Assembly: GCF_043290135.1 (NCBI RefSeq) | Contig: NC_134701.1 | Span: 99,836,702 to 99,900,701 of the forward strand | Source: Rhipicephalus microplus | Taxonomy: Eukaryota; Arthropoda; Arachnida; Ixodida; Ixodidae | DNA length: 64,000 nt | Direction of reading: 5' to 3' | Shown here: piece after piece, positions 12,787 to 23,100 of the stretch | How positions within the stretch are numbered: the first letter of the stretch is position 1 | Layout of the letters: every line of letters begins with the position of its first letter | The notes under the pieces: generated by a model | Database searches by the model: none | Told to the model about the DNA's origin: nothing | What the model saw: the letters and a program-made list of their open reading frames with translations, nothing else | Program-made: the position numbers and the translations under genes

Positions 12787-14022
12787 ATGGCGGCCCAAGA
12801 AAACCCTGGCCCATCCAACGTCGCCGTCTTACTGCAGCCACCGCCACCCGCTCCGCCCAACAACACTCGCCTGCGTGATCCACCTGTGTTTTCCGGTCTC
12901 CGAGGCGATGATGTCGAAGACTGGATCAAGAACTACGACCTCGTCAGCGATTTGAACAGGTGGGACAATCCACACAAGTTGCGCAGCGTCCCATTTTACT
13001 TGTCCGATGTTGCGAAAACTTGGTTCTGGAACCACCACCCGGATCTTCCCGACTGGGACACTTTTGAGCAGCAAATTCGTCAGGTATTTGGTGCCCCTGC
13101 AGTTCGCACTGAGGCAGCAAAGAAGAAACTCGCTCAACGCACGCAGCTGCCGGGTGAATCTTACACCTCTTATATTGAGGATGTCCTTGCACTGTGCAAG
13201 CGCGTTAACACCGGCATGTCTCAAAACGACCAAATACGCCACATTAATAAAGGCATTAACACCGTCGCCTTTAACGCCCTCGCCACGCAAAATCCTGCCA
13301 CCACCCAGGACGTGATAACCATCTGTCAGCGACTTGACGAGCTTCAGTCTCTTCGCCTTTGCTAAGATGCCACCGACGTTCGTTTGCCTGCACCCCTCGA
13401 CTTGCGTGCGCTTATTCGCGACATCGTTCGTGAAGAGCTGCACGGGCGCTGCTCTTCCTGTGCTGCTGAAGTTACTTTACCTCCTGAAAAAGATAGCTTG
13501 CGAGACCTGATTAAACAAGAGATCGCCTCCACATCGCGTGCGACGTGTTTCAACAGTCCCTGCGTGCGCCAGACGCGCACGTACGCCGAAGTTGCCGCGC
13601 TCTCTGCCGCACCCACCGTTTCTGTGCCTACAACAGCAGACCATACGCCTGTGGCTTCGTTATCACCGCCAGTGCGTGCACCACCTTACTACGCACCTCA
13701 ACGCCCACCTCGACCAATCTGTTACTACTGCGGCTATCGAGGACATATCGCTCGGTTTTGTCGAAGGCGCCAGCAAGACGAGCAACGCGGCTACGCTCCC
13801 GAAGAACATCGAAGCTTCCGTCCGACCATCAACTACTTACGGCCACCCTCCCGATTGTCCTATTACCGTTCACCGTCACCTACTTACAACACGGACATGC
13901 CTGGGAATTCCCGTACGTCTCGCCGCAGGTCGCCTTCGCCAAGTCGCCGTTCAGTGTCGCCTCTACGGCACGCCTCCTATTCCACGAACGCCCACGCGGA
14001 AAACTCCCCAATGCAGTTTTAG
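12787..14022 (+). pseudogene. gag: Gag of element A with one in-frame stop
   Basis: Retrotransposon structural protein that would form the cytoplasmic virus-like particle. The start is ATG 12787, in a strong CCATGG context. The capsid-like region (VFSGLRGDDVEDW, then AKTWFWNHHPD and YTSYIEDVLALC) runs to a TAA at 13363-13365. The same frame then continues to a CCHC zinc knuckle, CYYCGYRGHIARFC, at 13720-13761, and an arginine/serine-rich tail. The expected length without the stop is about 411 residues. Close relatives are the Gag frames of E (50944) and F (36640). Confidence 0.88.
13998..14004 (+). promoter_or_regulatory. Candidate -1 frameshift heptamer GGAAAAC
   Basis: In Gag frame this reads GCG GAA AAC, and pol lies in the -1 frame from this point. 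The same heptamer directly precedes the Gag stop in E (52143-52149), and the canonical GGGAAAC sits at the same place in C and G. In A the stop just after it has been lost, so Gag runs six codons further. Confidence 0.5.
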
Positions 14023-14750
14023 GCAGGGAAACTGCATCCCTTGGACAGCTAACAATTTCTCCAGAGCGGTCATCGAATTTGATAGTAGTGTTTGTAGACG
14101 GTGTACGTGTTGAGGCTCTTGTAGACGCTGGCGCTGCCGTTTCGATTATTCGTGCTGATTTTTGTTCCCGCCTTCGAAAAGTCACCACACCTTATGGCGG
14201 CCCACCTTTACGTGCGGCGACCAACGCTCTCATTCGTCCACTTGCACAGTGTACCGTTCGTGTCTGCATAGAAGGCATTCGTCATCACATTGTTTTCGCG
14301 GTATTTCGTGAGTGCACCCACGCTCTCATTCTTGGGTGGGATTTCTTGTCTTCTGCGTCCGCTTTCATATCATGTCATCAGCGCCTCCTGCATCTAAACG
14401 CCACTGACTCTTCTTCGCTTGAACAAGATGAACGCATCCGCCTTGTCACCAAGTCAGATTATGTACTTTGGCCATACATCGAAGAATTTATAAGTGTTAA
14501 TTGCACCGACATTGTGGATGGTGACGTACTAATTCTCCCTTACGGTCATACCCTACGTAGGGGCATTGTGATCACACTGGGGCTTATTCGCTTCTTCGAT
14601 GGGTGTACGTACCTAACCGCCATAAATCAAACGCCCGAGTGTGTACTGCTCCCCCGTGGCTCAACACTATCTTGCGCGGTCGACAGTGAGCCTGTTGCGA
14701 TTGTTACTCTTCCGAACAACAACCACAACAATGTTCCGAAGTCGCAATAA
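13999..14750 (+). pseudogene. pol: Protease region of pol, element A
   Basis: Aspartic protease that would cut the Gag-Pol polyprotein. Pol is read in the -1 frame relative to Gag. The active-site segment reads LVDAGAAVSII (DAG at 14124-14132) where E and G have DTG, so the catalytic threonine is replaced by alanine. The downstream ILGWDFLSS flap/ILG motif is retained. The frame ends at TAA 14748-14750, directly before the reverse transcriptase part in the same frame, so this is a nonsense mutation. Confidence 0.85.
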
Positions 14751-16410
14751 TTGCTATTCAATGCCTCTGCCACACCTGTGTCGCCGACAATAAGCAATGA
14801 CTTAACACCTGATCAAACTGAAGATTTGCTCGTCCTGTTAAATAGACACTGTTCTCTATTTGACGTGAACTCGCCCGCCCTCAGCATGAATACCACCGCT
14901 ACTCACAGCATCCAGACCGACGGCTCTCGTATTGTACATCGGCGTCCATATCGCGTGTCTCAGGCAGAACGCAAGATCATCGAGGAAAACGTCTCAGACA
15001 TGCTACGACGCAACATCATACGTCCTTCCTCGAGTGCCTGGTCATCCCCAGTTGTTCTCGTTCAAAAGAAAGATGGGACAGTGCGTTTCTGCGTCGATTA
15101 CCGTGCGCTAAACAAAATAACGTGCAAGGATGTTTATCCCCTCCCTCGGATCGACGATGCACTGGATTCATTACAGGGCGCAGAGTATTTTTCCAGCCTC
15201 GACCTTAGGTCAGGCTACTGGCAGATACCAATGTCGGAGTCTGATAAAGAGAAGACCGCCTTTTCAACGCCAGATGGGTTGTACGAGTTCAATGTGATGC
15301 CTTTTGGACTCTGTATAGCACCCGCCACCTTCGAACGCATGGTAGACGGCGTATTGCATGGTTTGAAGTGAAAAACATGTCTGTGTTATCTCGATGACAT
15401 AGTAGTGTTTTCATCCACGTTCTCACAGCATCTACAACGTCTAGACGAAGTCCTCACATGCCTTGCAAAAGCCGGTCTACAGCTTAACACCAAGAAATGT
15501 ACCTTTGCTAGCAAGACAATCAAGGTTCTCGGCCACCTTGTCAGCAAAGAAGGAATTCGGCCCGACCCCGAGAAGCTTGCCGCTGTCCTCAATTTTCCTC
15601 GTCCACTACGTCAGAAGGACCTGCGCAGCTTTCTTGGGTTATCTTCTTACTTCCGGCGCTTCATACGTGGTTTCGCGGAACTTGCGTCTCCGCTCCATCA
15701 ACTCCTCGCAAAGAACGTCCCCTTCATTTGGTCCGAAGACTGCGAAAGTGCTTTCACGGCATTGAAGCAAGCCCTCACGTTGGATCCGGTACTGTGCCAC
15801 TTCGATTCCACCGCACCCACCATCCTTCACACCGACGCAAGTAGTCATGGTCTTGGTGCGGTACTCTTGCAGCGTGACAAAAACTCACGCGAATGCGTCG
15901 TTGCTTACGCAAGTCGTGCTCTTACCGCTCCAGAAAAGAACTACACTATCACCGAGCAGGAGTGCCTTGCTGTTGTTTGGGCAGTGCAAAGATTCCGACC
16001 ATATCTTCACGGCCGTCATTTTACCGTCGTGACCGACCATAACGCCCTATGCTGACTTTCATCGCTGAAAAACTTATCGGGTCGCCTTGGTCGCTGGGCG
16101 CTTCGCTTACAGAAGTATGATTTCGAAGTCGTCCACAGATCTGGGAAGAAGCATCAAGATCCTGATGCTCTATCGCGCTGTCTTTTGCCCGGCGGAAGCA
16201 ATTCACCATCGATTCTCCAAAACAACAGCACCTCTCCAATCGCAGTGCTAAGTTCATCACCTGCCACCCTATCCGTCCTTGTTTCACAACAACGTGCCGA
16301 CCCATACTGCCGCACCATTGTTGACCGCTTGACCGGCTCTACTACTCCTCCAAACGCCAGACTCCGTCGACAACTTAAACAATTTAAGCTTGTCGGTGAT
16401 GCTTTTGTCG
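14751..16410 (+). pseudogene. pol: Reverse transcriptase and RNase H of element A
   Basis: Continuous pol frame encoding reverse transcriptase ([35 protein letters not shown] and YLDD at 15387-15398) and then RNase H ([37 protein letters not shown]). Two TGA codons interrupt it at 15369-15371 and 16053-16055. Both replace a tryptophan that is TGG in element E, so both are G-to-A changes. The frame is lost near 16410-16430 by a small indel before the integrase. Confidence 0.88.
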
Positions 16411-17542
16411 CTACATTTACCACATCGATGGCAACAAGTGGGTACCCGTCATCCCACGTTCTCTGCAACGTGAAGTTCTGGAAGCCTTTCATGATGATCC
16501 AACCGCTGCTCATCTAGGCTACCACAAGACTTACGACAAATTACGAAGTCGTTGTTTTTGGCCTGGCCTCTCTTCAGCCGTCGCTAAGTACGTCGCCTCC
16601 TGTGTCCATTGCCAACGGCGAAAACGACCGACAACTGCTCCGGCTGGCTTAATGCAACCTCTTCCTTGTCCCGCCTCACCTTTTGAAGTCGTTGGAATCG
16701 ACTTGTATGGCCCTCTTCCTAAATCGTCCAATGGGAATCGCTGGATTGTCACGGCAGTCGACCACCTTACTCGCTACGCAGAAACAGCTTCTATACCATC
16801 TGGAACTGCCACTGAGATCGCCGATTTCTTTCTTCGCCACATCTTTTTGCGTCATGGAGCTCCACGCATTCTCCTCAGTGATCGTGGCAAAGTCTTCCTA
16901 TCTTCCATTGTCGAGCAAGTTTTGCGTGCCTCGAACACTGTTCATAAGACCACTTCTAGCTACCACCCGCAGACCAACGGATTGACTGAACGCTTTCATC
17001 GGACCCTATCGGACATGATCGCCATGTACATTCACCCCAACCACACGAACTGGGATGCAATTCTACCCTTCGTGACATTCGCCTATAATACGGCTGCTCA
17101 ACGCACTACCGGCTTTTCTCCATTTTTTCTCGTCCATGGTCGCTCGCCGAGTTCCGCTCTGGATGTCTCTTTCCTTTCGGCCCCTGCACCCTCGACGGCT
17201 CCTTTCTCTGAAGAATTCCTATCTCGTCTCGCACACTGCCGTCACCAGGCCCGTGTTAACACCGGCCTCTCTCAAGACACTCGAAAATCTCGCTACGACT
17301 CGTCTCGCCGTGTAGTGAGTTTTTCCCCTGGTGACGAAGTTCTTCTATGGACTCCACTACGCGTCCCCGGCCTATGCGACAAACTCATCAGTCGCTTCAT
17401 TGCGCCATACACGGTGGTCGAACAGACATCTCCTGTCAATTACCGCGTTTCTCCTCTTAGCGCTAGTCCTGATCATCGTTGCCGAGGAACAGAGATAGTG
17501 CACGTATCTCGTTTAAAGCCTTATGCGCGACGCATTTCATAA
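16411..17542 (+). pseudogene. pol: Integrase of element A
   Basis: Integrase inserts the cDNA into chromosomes. In frame 2 it shows the N-terminal HHCC zinc motif (AHLGYHKTY...CVHCQRRK). The DDE core has D at 16760, D at 16880 (LLSDRGKVF) and E at 16988 (GLTERFHRT), a D-35-E spacing. The C-terminus carries a GPY/F-like module with APY instead of GPY (ISRFIAPYTVVEQ). All catalytic residues are present and the frame ends normally at TAA 17540-17542. Upstream frameshift and stops separate it from Gag. Confidence 0.88.
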
Positions 17543-17573
17543 TACTGTCAAGCGACCAGGCGGCCGCTTTCAC

Positions 17574-17589
17574 CGCGCGGGGGAATTAG
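17574..17589 (+). promoter_or_regulatory. Polypurine tract of element A
   Basis: A G-rich run GCGCGGGGGAATTAG ends exactly at the first base of the 3' LTR. This is the expected position of the plus-strand primer. Confidence 0.75.
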
Positions 17590-17719
17590 TGTGAGCGCGA
17601 CAAGCGAATGACTTTTTATTCTCTTTGTAATCATCATCACCTGTACATATTCTTCATCTAGGAATATCAGCACCGGCGTGATTGAGCTCGAGCCTGGCCG
17701 AATAAACCGGTTCCTCACA
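17590..17719 (+). repeat. 3' LTR of element A
   Basis: 130 bp and collinear with 12569-12698, with about five substitutions. Flanked by the duplicated ATAC at 17720-17723. Confidence 0.93.
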
Positions 17720-17964
17720 ATACCTTCACTATAGCATAACAAGGACCCCAATCACCATTACTGTCACCCGTACCACGACAGTGAGCACACAGCAGCAACT
17801 AGTATATGTTGAGTGGAAGTAAAGAAACAGTGATCGCCGGTGTTGGTTCTCTCCCAGTTTGTCTCCATTGATTGTTGTTGCGAGAACAATAAGTATTGAG
17901 GCATTTTGAAATAAAGCAGCATACGAGATAATACTCACGTGCTGACTTTGCGCCTAAATATGCA
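17720..17964. other. Unassigned spacer between elements A and B
   Basis: Host sequence between two separate LTR insertions. No gene or repeat was recognised. Confidence 0.4.
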
Positions 17965-18073
17965 TGTGACGTATGAAGTGATGGTTAGGAGAAGCCGATG
18001 AAGAAGAAGTCAGAGATTGGAATAAACATGGGGTATGAGCCAGGCCACGTCACCCCTTCATCGTAGCGTCACA
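17965..18073 (+). repeat. 5' LTR of element B
   Basis: 109 bp, starting TGTGAC and ending GTCACA, with an AATAAA near the middle. It is identical to 20089-20197. The first bases after it are CTAGTCGACAGG, which do not look like a complement of a tRNA 3' end. Confidence 0.93.
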
Positions 18074-18202
18074 CTAGTCGACAGGATGAAGACCTCCCAG
18101 CCACTTCATCAGTGTCTCATCATCGACGCAGTTCTACACAAGACGCCCTGACCATACATCGACTACGGAATCATCTCCTAGCCGCACACAGCGACCAGCA
18201 CC

Positions 18203-19927
18203 ATGACAGAATTATCGACCTACCTTCCCATCCCCAAGTACACCGGAGCAGCGGACGATGGACCTGTACAGGACTGGTTCGACCTGTTCGAGTTCCACGC
18301 TACCGCTGCATCTTGGTCGGAACGGGAAATGGTTACGAACTTCAGCGACTACGTCACCGGTGAGGCATTTAAATTTTACCTCACACACATATTCGACAAC
18401 GATGAGTCTTGGCAAAAGATAAAACAAGAAATGATCGTTTGGTTTAAAAAATACGATGACGACTACGACGAAGACTTGCTTGTAACCCACCATCCACAGA
18501 CAACTGCACTCAGTCGTCATTTTTACAGGCAGTCTTCAACCATTCGAACGCACAACAAGATTCGACCTCTGACAAAAGACGAAGTGGCACACGGGTTCAG
18601 TGGCAGACGACAACGCGTATTTTGGGAAAAACACAGCCATCGAGCGCGCCTCCCTTCTGCACGAAAGTCGGCATTTGCGAAGTCATCGCTTGAGCATATG
18701 ACCCCAGACGTTGCCCAACCACCTGATGCCGTTCACTCTTCGTCTGGCATACGTGGTCCACCACCTGGGTTTTCATCACGCGGTTCTTCAAGCGCTCCTA
18801 ACGCTCACCACTTGCCTTATAAGGACGCCTTGCTCATGGTAGACCAGCTGACGCATGAAGAAAATACCGATCAACGTCATGACTACTCGAAGAGTGGAAA
18901 TCCTGGTTTTACATCACTTCGCTCTTTCGTCGCTCACAACGCCCACCTCGCGTCTCACACGCCCACTACGGTCGGGATAGAGCTTCGGAACTCCGAATAT
19001 ACTCAGCCAAGTCTAGGGCCAACAGTCCACATTCATGCGTCAGAACAGCTTACCTCCAAAGTTGCGGACACAGAGAAACAGCCCCAAGTAAAATCTGACC
19101 AAACCAAGCCTCTCGCAGCGTCACCGTCGAGTTCACAGCAACCCGAGAGCCCAACCAACACAGGAGGCTCGGAAGGATCAACTCCGAAGCTCTGCCCTGT
19201 GCCAGGAACGCCCATCAAGAATGGCGTTGCAACAGCCTCAGCAGATTTTTCTGCCAATTCTGGCGCACTATCTTCATTGCATGACACAAATCGCGACACC
19301 CTAACAAGTATCAGCTATTTGCTGGTCACGTCAACGTACAAAGAAAAGCGGGCTCGTGGTTCCAAAGGAAGTCCACCTCGTCAGACAGTGCAACATCAGC
19401 AATGCCAACAAAAGCAACAAGAGGAACCCCAACAGCTAAAACGCCCACACCAACATCCGCAACGAACAACTAAAACTACATCGCAAGGATACTTGCAGCC
19501 TGAAGAGTGTCGTGATCAACATACACTAAAGAAAAGACCGATTCCACATCTGAGCTATCTTCGCAGAAAGAAAAGCCAAGGAACTTTTCTGCACCAGCGT
19601 TCAAGACTGCGCCTTCGGTCTGAACATCTGCGTCATCACCTCAGAAAACTCCCAAAAAGCCACAAAACAACCGCTTGTGCTCTGCAGGAACACAAGCAGC
19701 GCCTAATCAGCCACGATCAACGGGCGCGCAAATTGCATGCACGACGTTTGTATGACCCACGACAAAAAATGCGACGCCTACGAAACATTCAATCCTGCAA
19801 AGCGTTCCAACCTCGTTCATTCTTTGCAAGAATACCGGCTGTATTTCCATTTGTTTCTATGTCCAAAGCGTTTTTGTGTTATCCAGGACGCAACCACCAG
19901 CCTCGCCCACCAGAACTCCTGCGTTAA
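18203..19927 (+). CDS. gag: Gag-like protein of element B (574 aa)
   Basis: The only long frame of element B. The start at ATG 18203 follows a 129-nt leader. Residues 8-95 look like a retrotransposon capsid N-terminal domain (IPKYTGAADDGPVQDWFDLF, then GEAFKFYLTHIF and WQKIKQEMIVWFKKY). Residues about 150-380 are low-complexity and rich in S, T, P and H. From about residue 385 the composition changes abruptly to Q, H, K and R. There the next frame (from 19372) reads as a plausible S/T/P linker, so the tail may be out of frame after an indel. No CCHC knuckle is present in this frame. It would presumably form or join a particle supplied by another element. The retrotransposon assignment is firm from context, while the domain assignment is moderate. 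Confidence 0.7.
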   Translation: MTELSTYLPIPKYTGAADDGPVQDWFDLFEFHATAASWSEREMVTNFSDYVTGEAFKFYLTHIFDNDESWQKIKQEMIVWFKKYDDDYDEDLLVTHHPQTTALSRHFYRQSSTIRTHNKIRPLTKDEVAHGFSGRRQRVFWEKHSHRARLPSARKSAFAKSSLEHMTPDVAQPPDAVHSSSGIRGPPPGFSSRGSSSAPNAHHLPYKDALLMVDQLTHEENTDQRHDYSKSGNPGFTSLRSFVAHNAHLASHTPTTVGIELRNSEYTQPSLGPTVHIHASEQLTSKVADTEKQPQVKSDQTKPLAASPSSSQQPESPTNTGGSEGSTPKLCPVPGTPIKNGVATASADFSANSGALSSLHDTNRDTLTSISYLLVTSTYKEKRARGSKGSPPRQTVQHQQCQQKQQEEPQQLKRPHQHPQRTTKTTSQGYLQPEECRDQHTLKKRPIPHLSYLRRKKSQGTFLHQRSRLRLRSEHLRHHLRKLPKSHKTTACALQEHKQRLISHDQRARKLHARRLYDPRQKMRRLRNIQSCKAFQPRSFFARIPAVFPFVSMSKAFLCYPGRNHQPRPPELLR

Positions 19928-19988
19928 CCGGACTGCTGCACTTTCCCCTGAAGTCTTTGAAAGTTTACGGAACTCCCCTGGAGCATAG
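19737..19988 (+). pseudogene. Second-frame Cys/His segment at the end of element B
   Basis: An 84-codon frame overlapping the tail of the 574-aa frame. It contains HDVCMTHDKKCDAYETFNP, a C-x-H-x-C spacing loosely resembling the zinc-knuckle region of BEL/Pao-type Gag proteins, followed by AALSPEVFESLRNSPGA and a stop. It may be the true C-terminus of the ancestral Gag, displaced by frameshifts, or chance. The similarity is judged from memory of the motif pattern only. Confidence 0.3.
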
Positions 19989-20070
19989 AACGAATTAGGA
20001 ATTTTTGACATTTGTAACTTTTTAACCTCTACTTGTTAACTTTTTCTTGTTCGTAATCCATGCCTTCTTT

Positions 20071-20088
20071 CAGGGGGAGGGGGAATCG
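20071..20088 (+). promoter_or_regulatory. Polypurine tract of element B
   Basis: CAGGGGGAGGGGGAATCG ends exactly at the 3' LTR start, so plus-strand priming signals are retained. Confidence 0.8.
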
Positions 20089-20197
20089 TGTGACGTATGA
20101 AGTGATGGTTAGGAGAAGCCGATGAAGAAGAAGTCAGAGATTGGAATAAACATGGGGTATGAGCCAGGCCACGTCACCCCTTCATCGTAGCGTCACA
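20089..20197 (+). repeat. 3' LTR of element B
   Basis: 109 bp, identical to 17965-18073, flanked on the right by the duplicated TGCA. Confidence 0.93.
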
Positions 20198-23100
20198 TGC
20201 ATAATATTTTATTGACAATGCTCACTATTAAGAATGCCAGAAGAATATCAAGATTGGTGGTTGCTCAGCAAGGGGTTATACTTTCGCTCTCGTGGCTAAA
20301 TCATGTGACAGGTACAGAGAGACAAAGACAGGCACACAGACAGACCAAATTTTCCTCGTCATTGTACCCCAAGAGAGACTATCGACAAGAAATACAAGAA
20401 AAAAGATGAGACGAGAAAGAAACAACATATAAAAGAAACAAGAAAGGCAAAACAAGGATACTGTAGAGAAGAAAATGGACAAACGAAGCTGCAGCTATTA
20501 TTTTCTAAGATTGCTTTTTAGAATTAAGAAAGACGTACATAAACGCATAGTCAGGTTTTGTCTTCATTCACTGTAAATAATAATATACCTATCTGCAAGG
20601 TTTTCTCATAATTAATTCTGGATGGCTGCTTTCAACAATAAAGAGCAAAGTTAAATGTGCGTATAGTGATCACGCACGCTTCCAAGTCAAGCCTTGAAAT
20701 ATTTACTGTTTGTGTAGAGTACCTCAATATAATAATAGTTTTATAACTGAACGTTTCTATTTATCCGGAATTCAATATTGCTTCCCAATGTGGGTGTGAC
20801 ATCAATGCCATAAAATATTTTCAGTGAAGGACATCGAGTCCCCAAGAAACGTTCGAAGTTCCCAGGCAAGCACCCACAGAGAAGTGATCAGAAGGTTCTT
20901 GGAGAAAGCAGCAATTTGATCGCCCTCAATGCACAACCCTTCCAATGAATACTTTACGCAAGCAGACAACTTTACCTTTATCGGCCGCCCTTAAAGCACG
21001 CTACACTTTTCTTGCACGTGCATTCGGGAAGTACCATGGCGTGCATTGGGTGTTCAGCGGCTCAAAGTGATTGAAGAGCAATGGTTCGCCACGCAAAATT
21101 GCCCTCCGATTCCATTCCCCTTTGGGTTCTCCTCTCATGGAAAGCTTATATGCCTCCTTCTGGAGAAAGCACTACACGCGAAGGCTATCCAAGGGGAGAG
21201 ATTGCAGTGATCGCCTCAAGGAAGACAATGCTCAAAGCTTAGGTTTCGTGAGACGTGCAGAAATTCAAGCCTGGTGCTATTTTAGTATAGAAACACGCAA
21301 TAAAGGCACGCGATCTTATCTCCAAGAACACAGAGCGCAGAATGCGTTTTGTTCACGCAACTACATGTTTAGTATTCACTCACTTGCGCCGATTCGTTTG
21401 CTCGTCACTTATGAATGTAGCTTCTTGGGATTGTCTGCAGAATTGTTCGGCTAACTACCTTATTTTTTCACGACATAAAATTTTGAGCGGAAATGGCGCA
21501 AGATGGAAAAGGGCAACTAGTACTATAAGCGCTCACGCACAAAGCTCGTGGGGCCCATTTCCTTTCCTCGTTAATCATATAATTTTTTTTGCCCAAGGAT
21601 TTAAATCATATATCGATTTGAGTATCTAGCTATCTTGTTAGATACTGCTACTTAGTTGCCCATAAAAGAATGAGAATTCGTGCTAATGACGTACATAAGT
21701 GACAGCAAAGCTCACTAGACAGCATGCATTCTTGTCTCCAGTATATACTTTTTAAGATAAAAGGAAACTCCCTTGAAAATACATATTTGTTGCTACCACT
21801 GTTCTTATTGAGCTGAAAGAGCATTGCACAAAATAGACCAAAGGCCAACCGTCCTTTTTTTTACTAATTCTGTTTCGCAACAAACAAGACGGAACAAAAT
21901 GAAAGCAAGCGCTAAAGAAAACGTCAAATGCACTTTCTTTTACCCTGGCAAGAAGCGCGTGACCATTTGTAGGAGTAAGTAAACATGCTACCGTAAAACA
22001 TCTCACTTCAGATGTTCCAGCAGCCCACTGAACAGTTCACGTCCTACTGCCCAAGTGGAGGAGTTTTGCTTTTTCCTGGCTAGGTAAGTGTAGCTAAAAC
22101 GCGCTGCGGGGTCACCAGCGTGAAAAGTTATGCGGCTATTTGCGCTAGGATGATGAATGACCACGTTTTTTGTGGCAGCGCGTATACTGCCACCATAACA
22201 GCTTCAACTATTTCGTATGGCCACTGAGTTGCCATGTACTTACCTTGATAGCTTGGACCACTTGAAGCTTTGCTGCGACGCACACCGTAAGAGAATTCGG
22301 AAGTGCTTTCGTTGAAAGTTACCACGTGCTCAATCGCGTGTAGTTGGTTCAGATTTCAGATACGTTGGTTATGTGCCCATGCCTTAAATGCCGTTCCTGA
22401 ATATGCATTGAATAACTCCTCTTATGTTGGAGATACGTTTAGTATTCAGACATTTATTAAATGATAAAAAAGTGGGCGCCTTCTTGCCTTGCGAACGTGA
22501 ATTTTCAGCGAAGCTGTGTCAAAGACCACGCATGGTGATGGGAGCTGGGGAGTATGCGTTACAAATGTGAAAACGTACCAATATGAAACGTAATAGTTTT
22601 TGTGATTGCTTCATGGTAATCTTTGAATACCGGGATTGGTTCCACAACCAATTTCAAGACATCCTTTGCCAAGACCTAATTTCCACACGATCTATTTATT
22701 CGACAGGCAGAGAGGAATGGAGAGTGAAGAGTATGGAGAGATAAATCGTGAGAATACAATCTGCTTGCAGTTGTCTGCACAACACAAAACTCGCTATCGG
22801 AGGTAAAATCTCTTAGAATGTTATTCTTGCCCTTTGTTAGCTGCGCGTGATGCCCATCACATATATAGCCATAGACGACTTTTGCAAAGAGGCAAGGGGG
22901 GCCCTGCCACACCACCCAGCTTTCGACAGCGGTCATTGTCGACTGATCACAGAGAAGCCAACGACTGCGGTGAAGGTTTCAATCAGTGAAGGAATCAGAT
23001 AAGTATATCATGTAATTTCAGAACATATCTCTTCTACATTTCTGCTGTTAAAAGAGTCTTCTGAGCCTCAACACCACATACTATATGTATGCTGAGTAAC

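Larger units (their letters stand above)
12569..17719 (+). mobile_element. Ty3/gypsy LTR retrotransposon A (complete, inactivated)
   Basis: A 5151-bp element bounded by 130-bp LTRs that start TGTGAG and end CTCACA, with ATAC duplicated on both sides (12565-12568 and 17720-17723). It carries gag, protease, reverse transcriptase, RNase H and integrase in Ty3/gypsy order, and has no env. The two LTRs differ at about five positions. Gag has one in-frame stop, pol has three in-frame stops and one frameshift, and the protease active site is altered. It therefore cannot move by itself. Confidence 0.95.
17965..20197 (+). mobile_element. Gag-only non-autonomous LTR element B
   Basis: A 2233-bp element with two 109-bp LTRs (TGTGAC...GTCACA) that are identical base for base. 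TGCA is duplicated on both sides (17961-17964 and 20198-20201), and a polypurine tract abuts the 3' LTR. Its only long frame encodes a Gag-like protein. No protease, reverse transcriptase, RNase H or integrase motif is present in any frame. This matches the concept of terminal-repeat-with-Gag (TR-GAG) elements described from plants. No TGG-type primer-binding site is visible after the 5' LTR, unlike A, C, E, F and G. It is the youngest-looking LTR insertion here. Confidence 0.85.

Noticed and set aside
12829..13443. 204-codon minus-strand frame
   Set aside because: Antisense shadow of Gag of element A. The plus-strand motifs explain the region.
18112..18363. Alternative frame at the start of element B
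   Set aside because: Overlaps the longer Gag-like frame and lacks capsid motifs.
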